Positions 26,784 through 35,041 of a stretch of DNA of 64,000 nt are shown piece by piece. Source of the DNA: Tahibacter sp042701255 (GTDB lineage: Bacteria > Pseudomonadota > Gammaproteobacteria > Xanthomonadales > Rhodanobacteraceae); the NCBI RefSeq assembly GCF_042701255.1, contig NZ_CP170554.1:496001-560000 (forward strand), read 5' to 3'. Position 1 is the first letter of the stretch, and every line of letters begins with the position of its first letter. Under the pieces are notes generated by a model. That model did no database searches. It was not told where the DNA came from and worked only from the letters and a program-made list of their open reading frames with translations. Both the position numbers and the translations under genes were made by a program.

Positions 26784-26828
26784 GATTCTCGCCGATTCCC
26801 GATTCCCGATTCCCCATTCCCGATTCCC
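26784..26828. repeat. GATTCCC heptamer tandem repeat
   Basis: Five contiguous seven-base units (GATTCCC three times, CATTCCC, GATTCCC) occupy 26794-26828, with a degenerate unit GATTCTC at 26784. Arrays of this heptamer recur between genes in Xanthomonas, Stenotrophomonas and Lysobacter. Here the array ends five bases before the ATG of the next gene and replaces any normal ribosome-binding site. Confidence 0.75.
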
Positions 26829-26833
26829 GCCCA

Positions 26834-27940
26834 ATGACCAACGCCACCGTCGCCAAACATCCCTGCCCGGAATGCGGCGGCGATCTGCAATGGAATGCGG
26901 CCAAGCAGGCGCTGGTCTGTCCGTACTGCGGAACGGTCGCGGCCTGGACGCCGGCACAGGCGGCGGATCCCGGCACGGCCGTCATCGAGCACGATCTCGA
27001 CGCCGCGCTGCGCAATCCCGAGATCAACCGCGACTGGGGCGAGCAGCGCCGCGAAGTGCAATGCCAGAGCTGCCATGCGATCTCGGTGTTCGTCGACGGC
27101 AAGGTCGCCCAGCGCTGCGAGTTCTGCGGCTCGCCGTCCATCATCGCGCACGAGTCGCAGAAGGACGCGATCACGCCGCAAAGCCTGCTGCCGTTCAAGA
27201 TCAGCGACGGCCAGGTACGCGACCTGATCCGCAAATGGTACGGCTCGCGCTGGTTCGCGCCCGACAAGCTCAAGCGTGCGGCGCTGACCGACACCCTGCA
27301 CGGCGTCTATCTGCCGTACTGGACCTTCGACGCCCACGTCGACGCGGACTGGACCGCCGAGGCGGGCCACTACTATTACGAAACGCAGACCTACCGCGAC
27401 GCGCAGGGCAATACGCGCACGCGCCAGGTGCAGCACGTGCGCTGGGTGCCGGCCGCCGGACACCTCGCGCATTTCTTCGACGACGAGCTCGTGCCCGGCA
27501 CGGCCGGCGTGCAGCCTGCGTTGCTCAGCGGCGTCGAGCCGTTCCCGACCATGACCGACCTCAAGGCGTATTCGCCCGAGTTCGTGCGCGGCTGGACCGT
27601 CGAGCGCTACCAGGTCGATCTGCGCAAGGCTTCCGAACTCAATCGCGCCGACATGGACCGGCAGGTGCGCGAGCTGTGCAGCGCCGAGGTACCCGGCGAT
27701 ACCCAGCGCAATCTGCAGGTCGACGCGCGCTACCAGGGCCGCACGTTCAAGCACGTGCTGATGCCGATCTGGCTCGTCAGCTATACCTACGGTTCGCGCC
27801 GCTTCCAGATCGTCGCCAACGGCTATACCGGCAAGATCGCCGGCCAGCATCCCTACAGCTGGATCAAGATCTTCTTCGCCGTCGTCGCGGCGCTGATCGC
27901 CGTCGGCCTGTTCCTGTATTTCTTCGGCGAATCGCAGTAG
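26834..27940 (+). CDS. Zinc-ribbon membrane protein (YdjG / TFIIB-type zinc finger)
   Basis: 368 residues. Two zinc ribbons open the protein: CPECGG with CPYCG (about 11-38) and CQSCH with CEFCG (about 77-100). A globular middle region follows (WYGSRWFAPDKLKRAA, YLPYWTFDAHVDADWTAEAG) and then one C-terminal membrane helix (IFFAVVAALIAVGLFLYFFG). Relatives are often misnamed primosomal protein N' because of the zinc ribbons. In Bacillus, YdjG with YdjH anchors a PspA/SPFH membrane-stress complex; pairing with an SPFH gene fits that. A heptamer repeat array separates the pair, and no clear ribosome-binding site precedes the ATG. Confidence 0.78.
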   Translation: MTNATVAKHPCPECGGDLQWNAAKQALVCPYCGTVAAWTPAQAADPGTAVIEHDLDAALRNPEINRDWGEQRREVQCQSCHAISVFVDGKVAQRCEFCGSPSIIAHESQKDAITPQSLLPFKISDGQVRDLIRKWYGSRWFAPDKLKRAALTDTLHGVYLPYWTFDAHVDADWTAEAGHYYYETQTYRDAQGNTRTRQVQHVRWVPAAGHLAHFFDDELVPGTAGVQPALLSGVEPFPTMTDLKAYSPEFVRGWTVERYQVDLRKASELNRADMDRQVRELCSAEVPGDTQRNLQVDARYQGRTFKHVLMPIWLVSYTYGSRRFQIVANGYTGKIAGQHPYSWIKIFFAVVAALIAVGLFLYFFGESQ

Positions 27941-28021
27941 GCGCACTCCGTCGCGGCGCCCTTGCGCCGCTGCACGGCGGCGCCGATCATCGCCGTTTCG
28001 CCATGCCTGCGACGGGACGCC

Positions 28022-28738
28022 ATGCTGCCGGATTTCATCGAGGTCTATGACGACGCGCTCGACGCGCAGACCTGCGCCGCCCTGATCCAGCGCTTCGAGG
28101 CCAGCGGCAAGGCCGTGCGCGGCAAGACCGGCAGCGGCGTCGACACGACGCTCAAGGACAGCTGGGACATCGGCATCAGCGACCATCCCGAGTGGAGCGA
28201 CGTGGTCGTGCGCTTCAACCAGGCCGTCATGACCGGCTTCAAGCACTACCTGCGCAAGTACGCCCACGCGGCGCTGGCGCCGCTGCAGCTCAAGATTCCG
28301 GATCCGGCGACGGGCCAGCACAAGGTCGTCGACGCGCAGACCGTGGCCGAACTCGACGACCGCATGCTGACGGCCATCATCATGAAGGTGTTCCGGCCGG
28401 GCACGATCAACATCCAGAAATACATCGCCGACCAGGGCGGTTATCCGTACTGGCATTGCGAGCTGTATCCCAAGCTCGCCGACACGACCGACACCTTGCA
28501 CCGCGTCGTGCTCTGGACCATCTATCTCAACGACGGCTTCGACGAAGGCGAGACCGAGTTCCTGTACCAGCAGCGCAAGATCACGCCGCGCACCGGCTCG
28601 CTGCTGATCGCGCCGACCGCGTTCACGCATACGCACCGCGGCAACATGCCCAAGGGCGGCAACAAGTACATCGCGACGAGCTGGATCCTGTTCAATCGCG
28701 CCGAAGTGCTGTTCGCTCAGCCCGCGCCGGCGAAGTAG
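28022..28738 (+). CDS. 2-oxoglutarate/Fe(II)-dependent oxygenase-like protein
   Basis: 238 residues. WHCELYP gives H145-x-E147 and AFTHTHRGN gives a distal histidine (H203 or H205), the facial triad order of 2OG oxygenases, with Glu in place of the usual Asp; a Lys/Arg a few residues later would bind the oxoglutarate carboxylate. Between them, VVLWTIYLNDGFDEGETEFL is the family's core double strand, as in prolyl-4-hydroxylase-like proteins (2OG-FeII_Oxy_3). Substrate unknown. It sits 82 bases after the zinc-ribbon gene on the same strand, possibly cotranscribed by read-through. Confidence 0.78.
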   Translation: MLPDFIEVYDDALDAQTCAALIQRFEASGKAVRGKTGSGVDTTLKDSWDIGISDHPEWSDVVVRFNQAVMTGFKHYLRKYAHAALAPLQLKIPDPATGQHKVVDAQTVAELDDRMLTAIIMKVFRPGTINIQKYIADQGGYPYWHCELYPKLADTTDTLHRVVLWTIYLNDGFDEGETEFLYQQRKITPRTGSLLIAPTAFTHTHRGNMPKGGNKYIATSWILFNRAEVLFAQPAPAK

Positions 28739-29035
28739 CGCCGTCGCGCAAGGCTCGTCGCCCGTTGCGCAAAATGTAAGCAACTTGCCTAGTAGCGTCG
28801 TCCAGATGTGATCTGGTTCGCGCCTGTTCTGGTCGCGTCCGGCTAAAACGACAGCCTGGCTCGCGACCGGGCGCAGCCGCTGCCGCCGCAGGTGCAATCG
28901 CCGCGACACGATGTTTCGTCGCGCGCCGCCGCGCAGCGCACACGCGGCCCTGCCGGATTTTTTCGCGATGGATGAACGTTGCTGCCGGCGCCGCATGCGT
29001 CGGAGCCCTGTCTTGCTGCGTCGAACGGATTCGCC
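28739..29035. other. Leader region of the type VI cassette
   Basis: 297 bases with no gene. I find no -24/-12 (sigma-54) site. A loose TTGCGC...TAGTAG pair at about 28764-28795 is too weak to call a promoter. Confidence 0.4.
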
Positions 29036-31624
29036 ATGAATCGCACCCTGAACGTGACCACGCCCTTGGGCCCGGAAGTGCTGAAGTTCGATGCGCTGCA
29101 GGGAAGGGAGAACCTGTCGCAGCTGTTCGATCTGCAGCTGACGATGAAGAGCGAAGAGCGGGGGCTGGCGGCGCCGGCCCTGCTGGGCCAGTCGATCACG
29201 GTGGACTTCGAGATCGAAGGCGGTGGCAAGCGCTATCTGAACGGACAGTGCGTGCAGTTCCGCTCGGCGGGCCGGCGCGGCAAGCAGCACCTGTACGTGG
29301 CGCAGTTGAAGCCGTGGCTGTGGTATGCGACGCGACGCAGCGACTACCGCATCTTCCAGCAGCAGAGCACGGTCGACATCGTCAAGCAGGTGCTGAGCAC
29401 ATATCCGTTCCAGACGAAGTGGCTGCTGAGCCGCAGCTATCGCAAGTGGAACTACTGCGTGCAGTACCGCGAGACGGATGCGAACTTCGTGCAGCGGCTG
29501 CTGGAACACGAAGGCATCTGGTACTGGTTCGAGCACGCGGCCGGTGAACACACCCTGGTCATGACCGACGACATCGGCCTGGCCAGTCCGTACCCGGGTT
29601 ACGCCAAGGTGCCGTTCTACCCGCACGACCACACGGTGCCGGACAAGGACCACCTGCACGGCTGGGCCGCGGGCGGCCAGGTGCAGAGCGGCAAGTATTC
29701 GGCGCGCGACTACAACTTCGTGATGCCGAGCGCGGACCTGACCACCCTCCGTGCGCAGCCGGCCGGTCACCCGCACGCGAGCTACGACATCTTCGACTAC
29801 CCGGGCAGCTACCCGACCCTGGGTGAAGGCGACCCGTATGCGCGCGTGCGCCTGGAGGAACTGCAGGCCAGCCACCAGCGCAGCTACGGCCAGGGCCGTG
29901 CGCGCGGCCTCGCGCCGGGCCGTCTCGTGACGTTGGAGAAGCACGTCGTCGGCGAGTACAACAAGGAATACCTGGTCGTCGGCACCGAGTACGACTTCAG
30001 CGACAACGACTACGAAGCGAACGAGGATTCGGGCGAGCACCGGCTGACGATCGCGGCGGAGTTCCACCCGACCGAGCAGCCGTACCGTCCGGAACGCCGC
30101 ACGCCCAAGCCGCACACGATGGGGCCGGAGAGTGCCGTGGTGACCGGTCCTTCAGGCCAGGAGATCTACACGAACGAGCACGGCCAGGTGAAGGTGCAGT
30201 TCCACTGGGACCGTTACGGCAGGAAGGACGAGAACAGCTCGTGCTGGATCCGCGTGTCGCATCCGTGGGCCGGTACGGGCTTCGGCGGCGTGCACATTCC
30301 ACGCATCGGGCAGGAAGTGCTGGTGGATCACCTCAACGGCGATCCGGACCAGCCGATCATCGTGGGGCGCGTGTACAACACGAACAACCCGCACCCGTGG
30401 GGCTTGCCGGCCAATGCGACGCAGTCGGGCTTTCTGAGCCGCTCGAGCATGGGCGCGAACTGGCAGAACGCGAACGCGTTCCGGTTCGAGGACAAGAAGG
30501 GCGAAGAACAGGTCTGGCTGCACGCGGAGAAGAACCAGGACATCGAGGTCGAGAACGACGAGACGCACTGGGTCGGTCATGACCGGACCAAGACGATCGA
30601 CCACGACGAGACGGTGTTCGTGAAGCACGACCGCACCGAGACGGTCGATCACAACGAGACCATCACGGTGCACAACGACCGCACCGAGACCGTCGACGGC
30701 TACGAGACCATCACGATCCACAAGGACCGTACCGAGACCGTCGACGGCCACGAGACCATCACGATCCACAAGAATCGCACCGAGACGGTCGACCAGAACG
30801 AGACGATCACGGTGCACAAGAACCGCACCGAGCGTGTCGGCATCAACGAGCAGGTCACGGTCGGCAGCAACCGCGACATGAATGTCGGCCGCAACGAGAA
30901 GCTCTCGGTCGGTTCGTCCAAGAAAGACAACGTCGGCAAGAACTGGAACCTGCGCACCGGCCGCCTCAAGGTCGAGACGACGGGGCTGGCCAACATCGAT
31001 TCGGTCGGCCTGGCAAGGATGAGCAACATCGGCATGGCCTACAGCCTCAACGTCGGCCTGATGATGAACACCGTGGTCGGCATGAAGAGTCACGAGTTCG
31101 TCGGCAGCGAGAAGAGCGCCAAGGTCGGCAAGTCGTTTGCGCTCGACGTCGGCAAGCAGATGGAGACCAAGGTCGGCGAGACGCGCAGCGATCAGACCGG
31201 AAAAGTCCATCGTCTCGAGGTCGGCGACCATTTCGAAGTCGTCTGCGGCGGCTCGAAGATCGTGCTGAAGGCCGACGGCAATATCCATCTCGAAGGCAAG
31301 ATGATTCACCTGCTTGCTGCGTCGGCAATCAACGTCGACGGAGGAGACGTGTTCATCAACTGCGGCAAAGCGCAGCCGGCACCGTCGGCGCCGGCACCAC
31401 CCAAGGAAACCGAGCCAGCACCCGCCGCCGACAATGCGGCCGCCGACAGCGGCGTCATGGATGCTCTCGGCGGTCTCATGGACAAGGCCGGCAGCCTGCT
31501 GAACGTCGTGCGCCAGGTCGACGGCCTCGCACAGATGGCCGGTGCATCGGGATTGCTCGGCGGCGCCGCGGGTCAGGCACTCGGCGCCGTGCAGAGCGTC
31601 GCCGGCCTGGTCGGAAAGAAGTAG
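29036..31624 (+). CDS. vgrG: Type VI secretion spike protein VgrG with extended C-terminus
   Basis: 862 residues. Domain order: gp27-like hub (about 1-370), gp5-like OB fold with the signature QVKVQFHWDRYG and SHPWAGTGFGG, then a long beta-helical region (about 500-780) that includes seven 16-residue repeats, and a DUF2345-like segment (GGSKIVLKADGNIHLEG). The C-terminal 80 residues are Pro/Ala-rich then helical (PAPSAPAPPK, VMDALGGLMDKAGSLLNVV). VgrG trimers cap the Hcp tube and carry effectors. The start is the ATG at 29036, where VgrG homology begins. It heads a cassette of PAAR, DUF4123, muramidase and immunity genes. Confidence 0.95.
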   Translation: MNRTLNVTTPLGPEVLKFDALQGRENLSQLFDLQLTMKSEERGLAAPALLGQSITVDFEIEGGGKRYLNGQCVQFRSAGRRGKQHLYVAQLKPWLWYATRRSDYRIFQQQSTVDIVKQVLSTYPFQTKWLLSRSYRKWNYCVQYRETDANFVQRLLEHEGIWYWFEHAAGEHTLVMTDDIGLASPYPGYAKVPFYPHDHTVPDKDHLHGWAAGGQVQSGKYSARDYNFVMPSADLTTLRAQPAGHPHASYDIFDYPGSYPTLGEGDPYARVRLEELQASHQRSYGQGRARGLAPGRLVTLEKHVVGEYNKEYLVVGTEYDFSDNDYEANEDSGEHRLTIAAEFHPTEQPYRPERRTPKPHTMGPESAVVTGPSGQEIYTNEHGQVKVQFHWDRYGRKDENSSCWIRVSHPWAGTGFGGVHIPRIGQEVLVDHLNGDPDQPIIVGRVYNTNNPHPWGLPANATQSGFLSRSSMGANWQNANAFRFEDKKGEEQVWLHAEKNQDIEVENDETHWVGHDRTKTIDHDETVFVKHDRTETVDHNETITVHNDRTETVDGYETITIHKDRTETVDGHETITIHKNRTETVDQNETITVHKNRTERVGINEQVTVGSNRDMNVGRNEKLSVGSSKKDNVGKNWNLRTGRLKVETTGLANIDSVGLARMSNIGMAYSLNVGLMMNTVVGMKSHEFVGSEKSAKVGKSFALDVGKQMETKVGETRSDQTGKVHRLEVGDHFEVVCGGSKIVLKADGNIHLEGKMIHLLAASAINVDGGDVFINCGKAQPAPSAPAPPKETEPAPAADNAAADSGVMDALGGLMDKAGSLLNVVRQVDGLAQMAGASGLLGGAAGQALGAVQSVAGLVGKK
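30581..30916 (+). repeat. Seven 48-base tandem repeats within vgrG
   Basis: The repeat encodes a 16-residue unit of form DRTETVDxxETITVHx, residues 516-627 of VgrG. Units 2-5 are nearly identical and the outer ones degenerate. Each unit should add turns to the triple-stranded beta helix of the spike, so copy number would change needle length. Confidence 0.8.
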
Positions 31625-31674
31625 ACGCGGCCATCCGGTAGCCGCACTGCCACTGACAGCGAAGGAACGTTGCG

Positions 31675-32022
31675 ATGCCCGCACCCGCAGTCCGAATCGG
31701 TGACAACCACATCCGCCCCGGCGCCGGCGGTCCGATCGTCGGATCCGCTCGCCGTGTCTATATCGAAGGCCGCCTGGCCGCGCGGCTCGGCGACCCGGCA
31801 ACGTGCGGCAGAGGCCAGGACGTCATCCTCGAAGGCGAGCCCAGCGTGCTGATAGAACAGCGCCCTGCTGCGCGCGTCGGCGACGCTCACGGTTGCGGCG
31901 GCGTGATCGAGAAGGGCGCGGGTCGTACCTTCATCGGCGAAACGCGCGATGCCGCCTGTCTGCAGGCCGCCGCCGAGGAAGCCGCGCTCGTCGTCGTACC
32001 GGAATCGCCGGACTACGAATGA
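31675..32022 (+). CDS. PAAR-domain spike tip protein
   Basis: 115 residues. MPAPAVRIGDNH, the central RLAARLGDPATCG and PAARVGDAHGCGGVI fit the PAAR fold; Cys/His residues (C in ATCG, H and C in AHGCG) would bind the tip zinc ion. It sharpens the VgrG spike and can dock effectors. The gene follows vgrG by 50 bases, has GAAGGAA upstream, and its stop overlaps the next start codon (ATGA). Confidence 0.85.
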   Translation: MPAPAVRIGDNHIRPGAGGPIVGSARRVYIEGRLAARLGDPATCGRGQDVILEGEPSVLIEQRPAARVGDAHGCGGVIEKGAGRTFIGETRDAACLQAAAEEAALVVVPESPDYE

Positions 32023-32589
32023 GCGACGATTCCACCTCGCGAATCCTGCCGACCTTGTGCTCGGCCGGCGTGCCACTGTATGCGATCGCCGATGCGGCGC
32101 AGCCTGCTCGCGTGCTCGACTGGCTGCGCGAACGTCCGATACCGGCGGAATCGCTGTACAGCGGAGTGCGCCAGCGCACCTTGGGACACCTCGCTCCCTA
32201 TCTGCTGACGTTTCAGCCGGAGCATGGCGACCACTGGCGAGCCTTGATTGCCGGCTTCTGGGGCGCGGAGCTGCCTCTATTTCGTTTCCAGCGAGGCAGA
32301 TCCGGTCACGACGCGGCTACACCTGAAGAAGTCACTGAGCGTGCAGCTGCCCGATCAGCAGATCGGTCTGTTGCGCTACTACGATCCGCGCGCCTGGCTG
32401 CAGTTCTGCCGCATCGCCACGCAGACGCAGATGGATACGTTCTTCGGTTCCTGCCTGCGCGCCGTGCACAGCGAGATCGATGCAGGCCGCCGCCTGATGA
32501 CCGTCGAGGTTTCCGCCGCCGCGTCGGCGCAGCGGCTGCTCGGTCTTCCGAGACCGGTCCAGTTTTACACGCACGATCTGGAAGCCTGA
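32019..32589 (+). pseudogene. DUF4123 effector adaptor, frameshifted
   Basis: The frame starting at the ATG at 32019 (overlapping the PAAR stop) reads like the N-terminal half of a DUF4123 chaperone (LYAIADAAQP, YLLTFQPEHGDHWRALIAGF). After about residue 81 the homology moves to the next frame, which carries LYFVSSEADPVTTRLHLKKS, LLRYYDPRAWLQF and TFFGSCLRAV and stops at 32589. Removing one G from GGGG at 32260-32263 joins them into a 189-residue protein. DUF4123 proteins (TEC/Tap) load effectors onto VgrG. Either the adaptor is inactive or the base is a sequencing error. Confidence 0.8.
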
Positions 32590-32972
32590 TGCTGAGCCTC
32601 GACAAGAACCAACTCGCCGGACTGCGCCGTCTCGACGAGGACGACTTCGTCCGCCGCATGACACCGCAGTGGTTCTCCTACGCCGACGATTTTCCGCTGG
32701 CCGAGCGTCGCTTGAGCCAGGAGCAGGTCGAACAGCTGGCCCGGGAGGCCTGGCGCGTCGCCGACCAGCATCAGTTCGACGACGATCTCGACCGGATTCG
32801 CCTGACCTTCCATCTCTGGCGCGCAGCACGGCTCAGCAAGCCGCTCGGCTACCTGCAGGAGCTTGCGCGCTTCCTCGTCGCCTGGCTGCCGGAGCGGCCC
32901 GCCTATGCGCACGACTGGATAGACCGGCGCCTGCATCTCGACGAGGCCGCGCTCGAGGAAGCCCGTCCATGA
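32589..32972 (+). CDS. Unknown 127-residue protein in the type VI cassette
   Basis: 127 residues, soluble, rich in Arg, Asp, Leu and aromatic residues, mostly helical by composition (QEQVEQLAREAWRVADQHQF, TFHLWRAARL). There is no signal peptide, membrane segment or cysteine. Its ATG overlaps the stop of the DUF4123 gene and its stop overlaps the start of the muramidase gene (ATGA both times), so all three are translationally coupled. The position suggests an accessory chaperone or co-adaptor for effector loading. I do not recognise the family. Confidence 0.8.
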   Translation: MLSLDKNQLAGLRRLDEDDFVRRMTPQWFSYADDFPLAERRLSQEQVEQLAREAWRVADQHQFDDDLDRIRLTFHLWRAARLSKPLGYLQELARFLVAWLPERPAYAHDWIDRRLHLDEAALEEARP

Positions 32973-34087
32973 CCGACCCGCAATCGCCTGCCGGCGCTGC
33001 GCCGGTGATACCGCTGCCCTGGAATGCACCGGCGGCGGCACCGACGCCGCAATTGCCGGGGCCATGGAAAGCGCCGCCGCCGACGAAGGAAGATCTGCTC
33101 GGCGCCGACGATCGCGACATCCTGGCGGAATACCGTGCCCAGTACGAAGCGCGCGAAGCACGCTATGCCCAATGCGTCGAAGACGCGAAGGCCGACCAGG
33201 CCAAGCGCGATGCCGAACAGGAGCAGATCGATGCCGACTGGAACGACAAAACCAAGAAGCGCCCCAAGAAGAAACCCAAACCCAAGACGTCGGTGCGCAA
33301 ATGCACGCTCCGACATCCCAAAGTCGCCTGCGTGCCGCCGGATGCCGATCCTCAAGGACAGTTCGGCACCGATCTCGGCAACGCGTTGAACAAAGCCGGC
33401 GGGACGGCCATCGACTTCGCTCAGGTCGCGAAATGGGAAGGCGGCGTGCACCTGAACGCGTATCAGCCGTGGTTTCCGGACATGGTCAAGCAGCCGGACG
33501 GCACCTTCGCGCCCACGCTGCAGGAGCGCAAGGGACAGGCGCCGCGACTGGACGGCACGATGGTCACGGCGACGGCGCGCAACCGGTCCGGCGTCACGGT
33601 CGGCAAAGGCATCGACCTCGGTCCGCAAGGCAAGGACGCCTATCTCGCCGAACTGGAATCCTTCAACAAGAAAGCCAACATCCTGACGCCGGAAGAGCTG
33701 AAGCAGCTCAAGGACAAGCTCGGTCCGTATTTCGGCAAGCGCATGGCCGAGGCCTGCGTCTACTTGCGCGCGCACCCGCTGACGATGACGCAGAAAGAGC
33801 TGGACCTGCTGCACTATCGCGCGGCGACGGACGCGCTCGACAAGGCGAAGGCCGCCTACACCGCGCAGACCGGCAAGAGTTTCAGCAGCCTGCCGGTGGA
33901 AGCACAGACCTCGCTGTTCAGTCGTCAGTACCAGACCGGCCAACCGCCCGGCAGCACGGTGCTGGACCATATCGGCGCCGGAAACTACGCATCGGCCTCC
34001 GCCGGTTTCACGCGTGAACGCAGCTATCTGGCGGGCCTGGGCAATGCGCCCGCTCCCGCAACGCCACCGGCACCGACACATCCGTGA
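32969..34087 (+). CDS. Type VI effector: pesticin/T4-lysozyme-like muramidase
   Basis: 372 residues. Residues 1-125 are Pro-rich then highly charged (Lys-rich near 95-107), with no signal peptide, suiting delivery by VgrG/PAAR. The catalytic domain begins about 145: WEGG gives E157, and SGVTVGKGIDLG gives T210 and D216. In pesticin the Glu-Thr-Asp triad has Thr and Asp six residues apart, exactly as here; an insertion of about 30 residues separates Glu from Thr. Later blocks, LTMTQKELDLLHY and AQTSLFSRQYQTG, fit the helical lobe. It should cleave peptidoglycan in the periplasm of target cells. Gene order supports an effector. Confidence 0.8.
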   Translation: MTDPQSPAGAAPVIPLPWNAPAAAPTPQLPGPWKAPPPTKEDLLGADDRDILAEYRAQYEAREARYAQCVEDAKADQAKRDAEQEQIDADWNDKTKKRPKKKPKPKTSVRKCTLRHPKVACVPPDADPQGQFGTDLGNALNKAGGTAIDFAQVAKWEGGVHLNAYQPWFPDMVKQPDGTFAPTLQERKGQAPRLDGTMVTATARNRSGVTVGKGIDLGPQGKDAYLAELESFNKKANILTPEELKQLKDKLGPYFGKRMAEACVYLRAHPLTMTQKELDLLHYRAATDALDKAKAAYTAQTGKSFSSLPVEAQTSLFSRQYQTGQPPGSTVLDHIGAGNYASASAGFTRERSYLAGLGNAPAPATPPAPTHP

Positions 34088-34172
34088 AACCTCCAACCAG
34101 AATCGGCGCGCGGAAAACGGCATCCTTCGATGCCCGAGGCAGGAATACGGCAGCGGCCACATCGTGAAGAAC

Positions 34173-34862
34173 ATGCCAAAACACTCAGGAATCACCCTCG
34201 CCATGGCGCTTTCGACGCTTCTCGCAATCCCGGCCCTCGCCGCGGACAAACCTGCGTTCCCGTTGCCGGGCCGGGACCTCGTCGGCACGTGGAAAGTCGA
34301 ATCCATCGAGATTCCGCACTTGCCCGCAGATCGCTCCGTTACCTCGCTGTCCGGTTGGAGCGAGGCGCTCGAAATCACGTCGGGGCTGCTGCCGGTTGGC
34401 CAGATCGTCGAGTTCCGCGCGGGCGACGGCGAAGGCAGCGTACTGGCAGGCGATTCCGCAAATGAATCGGCTGCCGGCGAGAATCTCGAGATGCGCCTGC
34501 TCGAACCGATCCAGCCCGGGGTCTGCATCAACCGCGCGTGGAAATTCCACTGCAAGCCCGGTCCCGACGACACGTTCGTTCCGGGAGATCAGGCCATTTC
34601 ACGCACGATGCTCGTGCAGCCGCATTTTGTGCCGCGCTTCAAGGAGCGCAAGCAGTATTGGGACGACCTGGCTCCCGACGGCTATGACCTGGTCTTCGAA
34701 GACAGCGCTCCGCGCAGCGTCTACGTCTATCTCCCGCTGCGCGACCGCAACAAGCTCTACTTCCCGCTGGTGATATTCGACGCCGTGCTGGCGAAAGACA
34801 AAGGCTTCGACGGCATGGTCGTGCTCAAGCGCATTGCCGATCGGACGGCTGGCCAGCCCTGA
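34173..34862 (+). CDS. Periplasmic protein, candidate immunity to the muramidase
   Basis: 229 residues from the ATG at 34173; a GTG at 34164 is possible but has no ribosome-binding site. A signal peptide (MPKHSGITLAMALSTLLAIP, cut after ALA) sends it to the periplasm. The mature protein begins with PGRDLVGTWKVESIEIP, a lipocalin-like first strand, and has Cys residues in GVCINRAWKFHC that may pair. I do not recognise a named family. A periplasmic product 85 bases after a peptidoglycan-degrading effector is the expected arrangement for an immunity protein; that role is inferred. Confidence 0.72.
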   Translation: MPKHSGITLAMALSTLLAIPALAADKPAFPLPGRDLVGTWKVESIEIPHLPADRSVTSLSGWSEALEITSGLLPVGQIVEFRAGDGEGSVLAGDSANESAAGENLEMRLLEPIQPGVCINRAWKFHCKPGPDDTFVPGDQAISRTMLVQPHFVPRFKERKQYWDDLAPDGYDLVFEDSAPRSVYVYLPLRDRNKLYFPLVIFDAVLAKDKGFDGMVVLKRIADRTAGQP

Positions 34863-34931
34863 ACGCAGCGGTTCTTCACCGATCAGCACGGATCACCGTC
34901 GGACGGTTGCGGGTCGCGGTGTGAACGTCCG

Positions 34932-34950
34932 CGCGCTCGACTCGAGCGCG
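34932..34950. terminator. Palindromic hairpin between convergent genes
   Basis: CGCGCTCGA-C-TCGAGCGCG is an exact 19-base odd palindrome between the end of the immunity-type gene and the end of the radical SAM gene. There is no U-tract; a transcript-end role is a guess. Confidence 0.35.
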
Positions 34951-35041
34951 GCGGCTTCGTCTACATGCTGACGTACGTCGACTGCGGCTGCTGCGATGGA
35001 TCGGCGGCAGTCGCGATGACCGGGCCGCTCGCACCTCCGTC

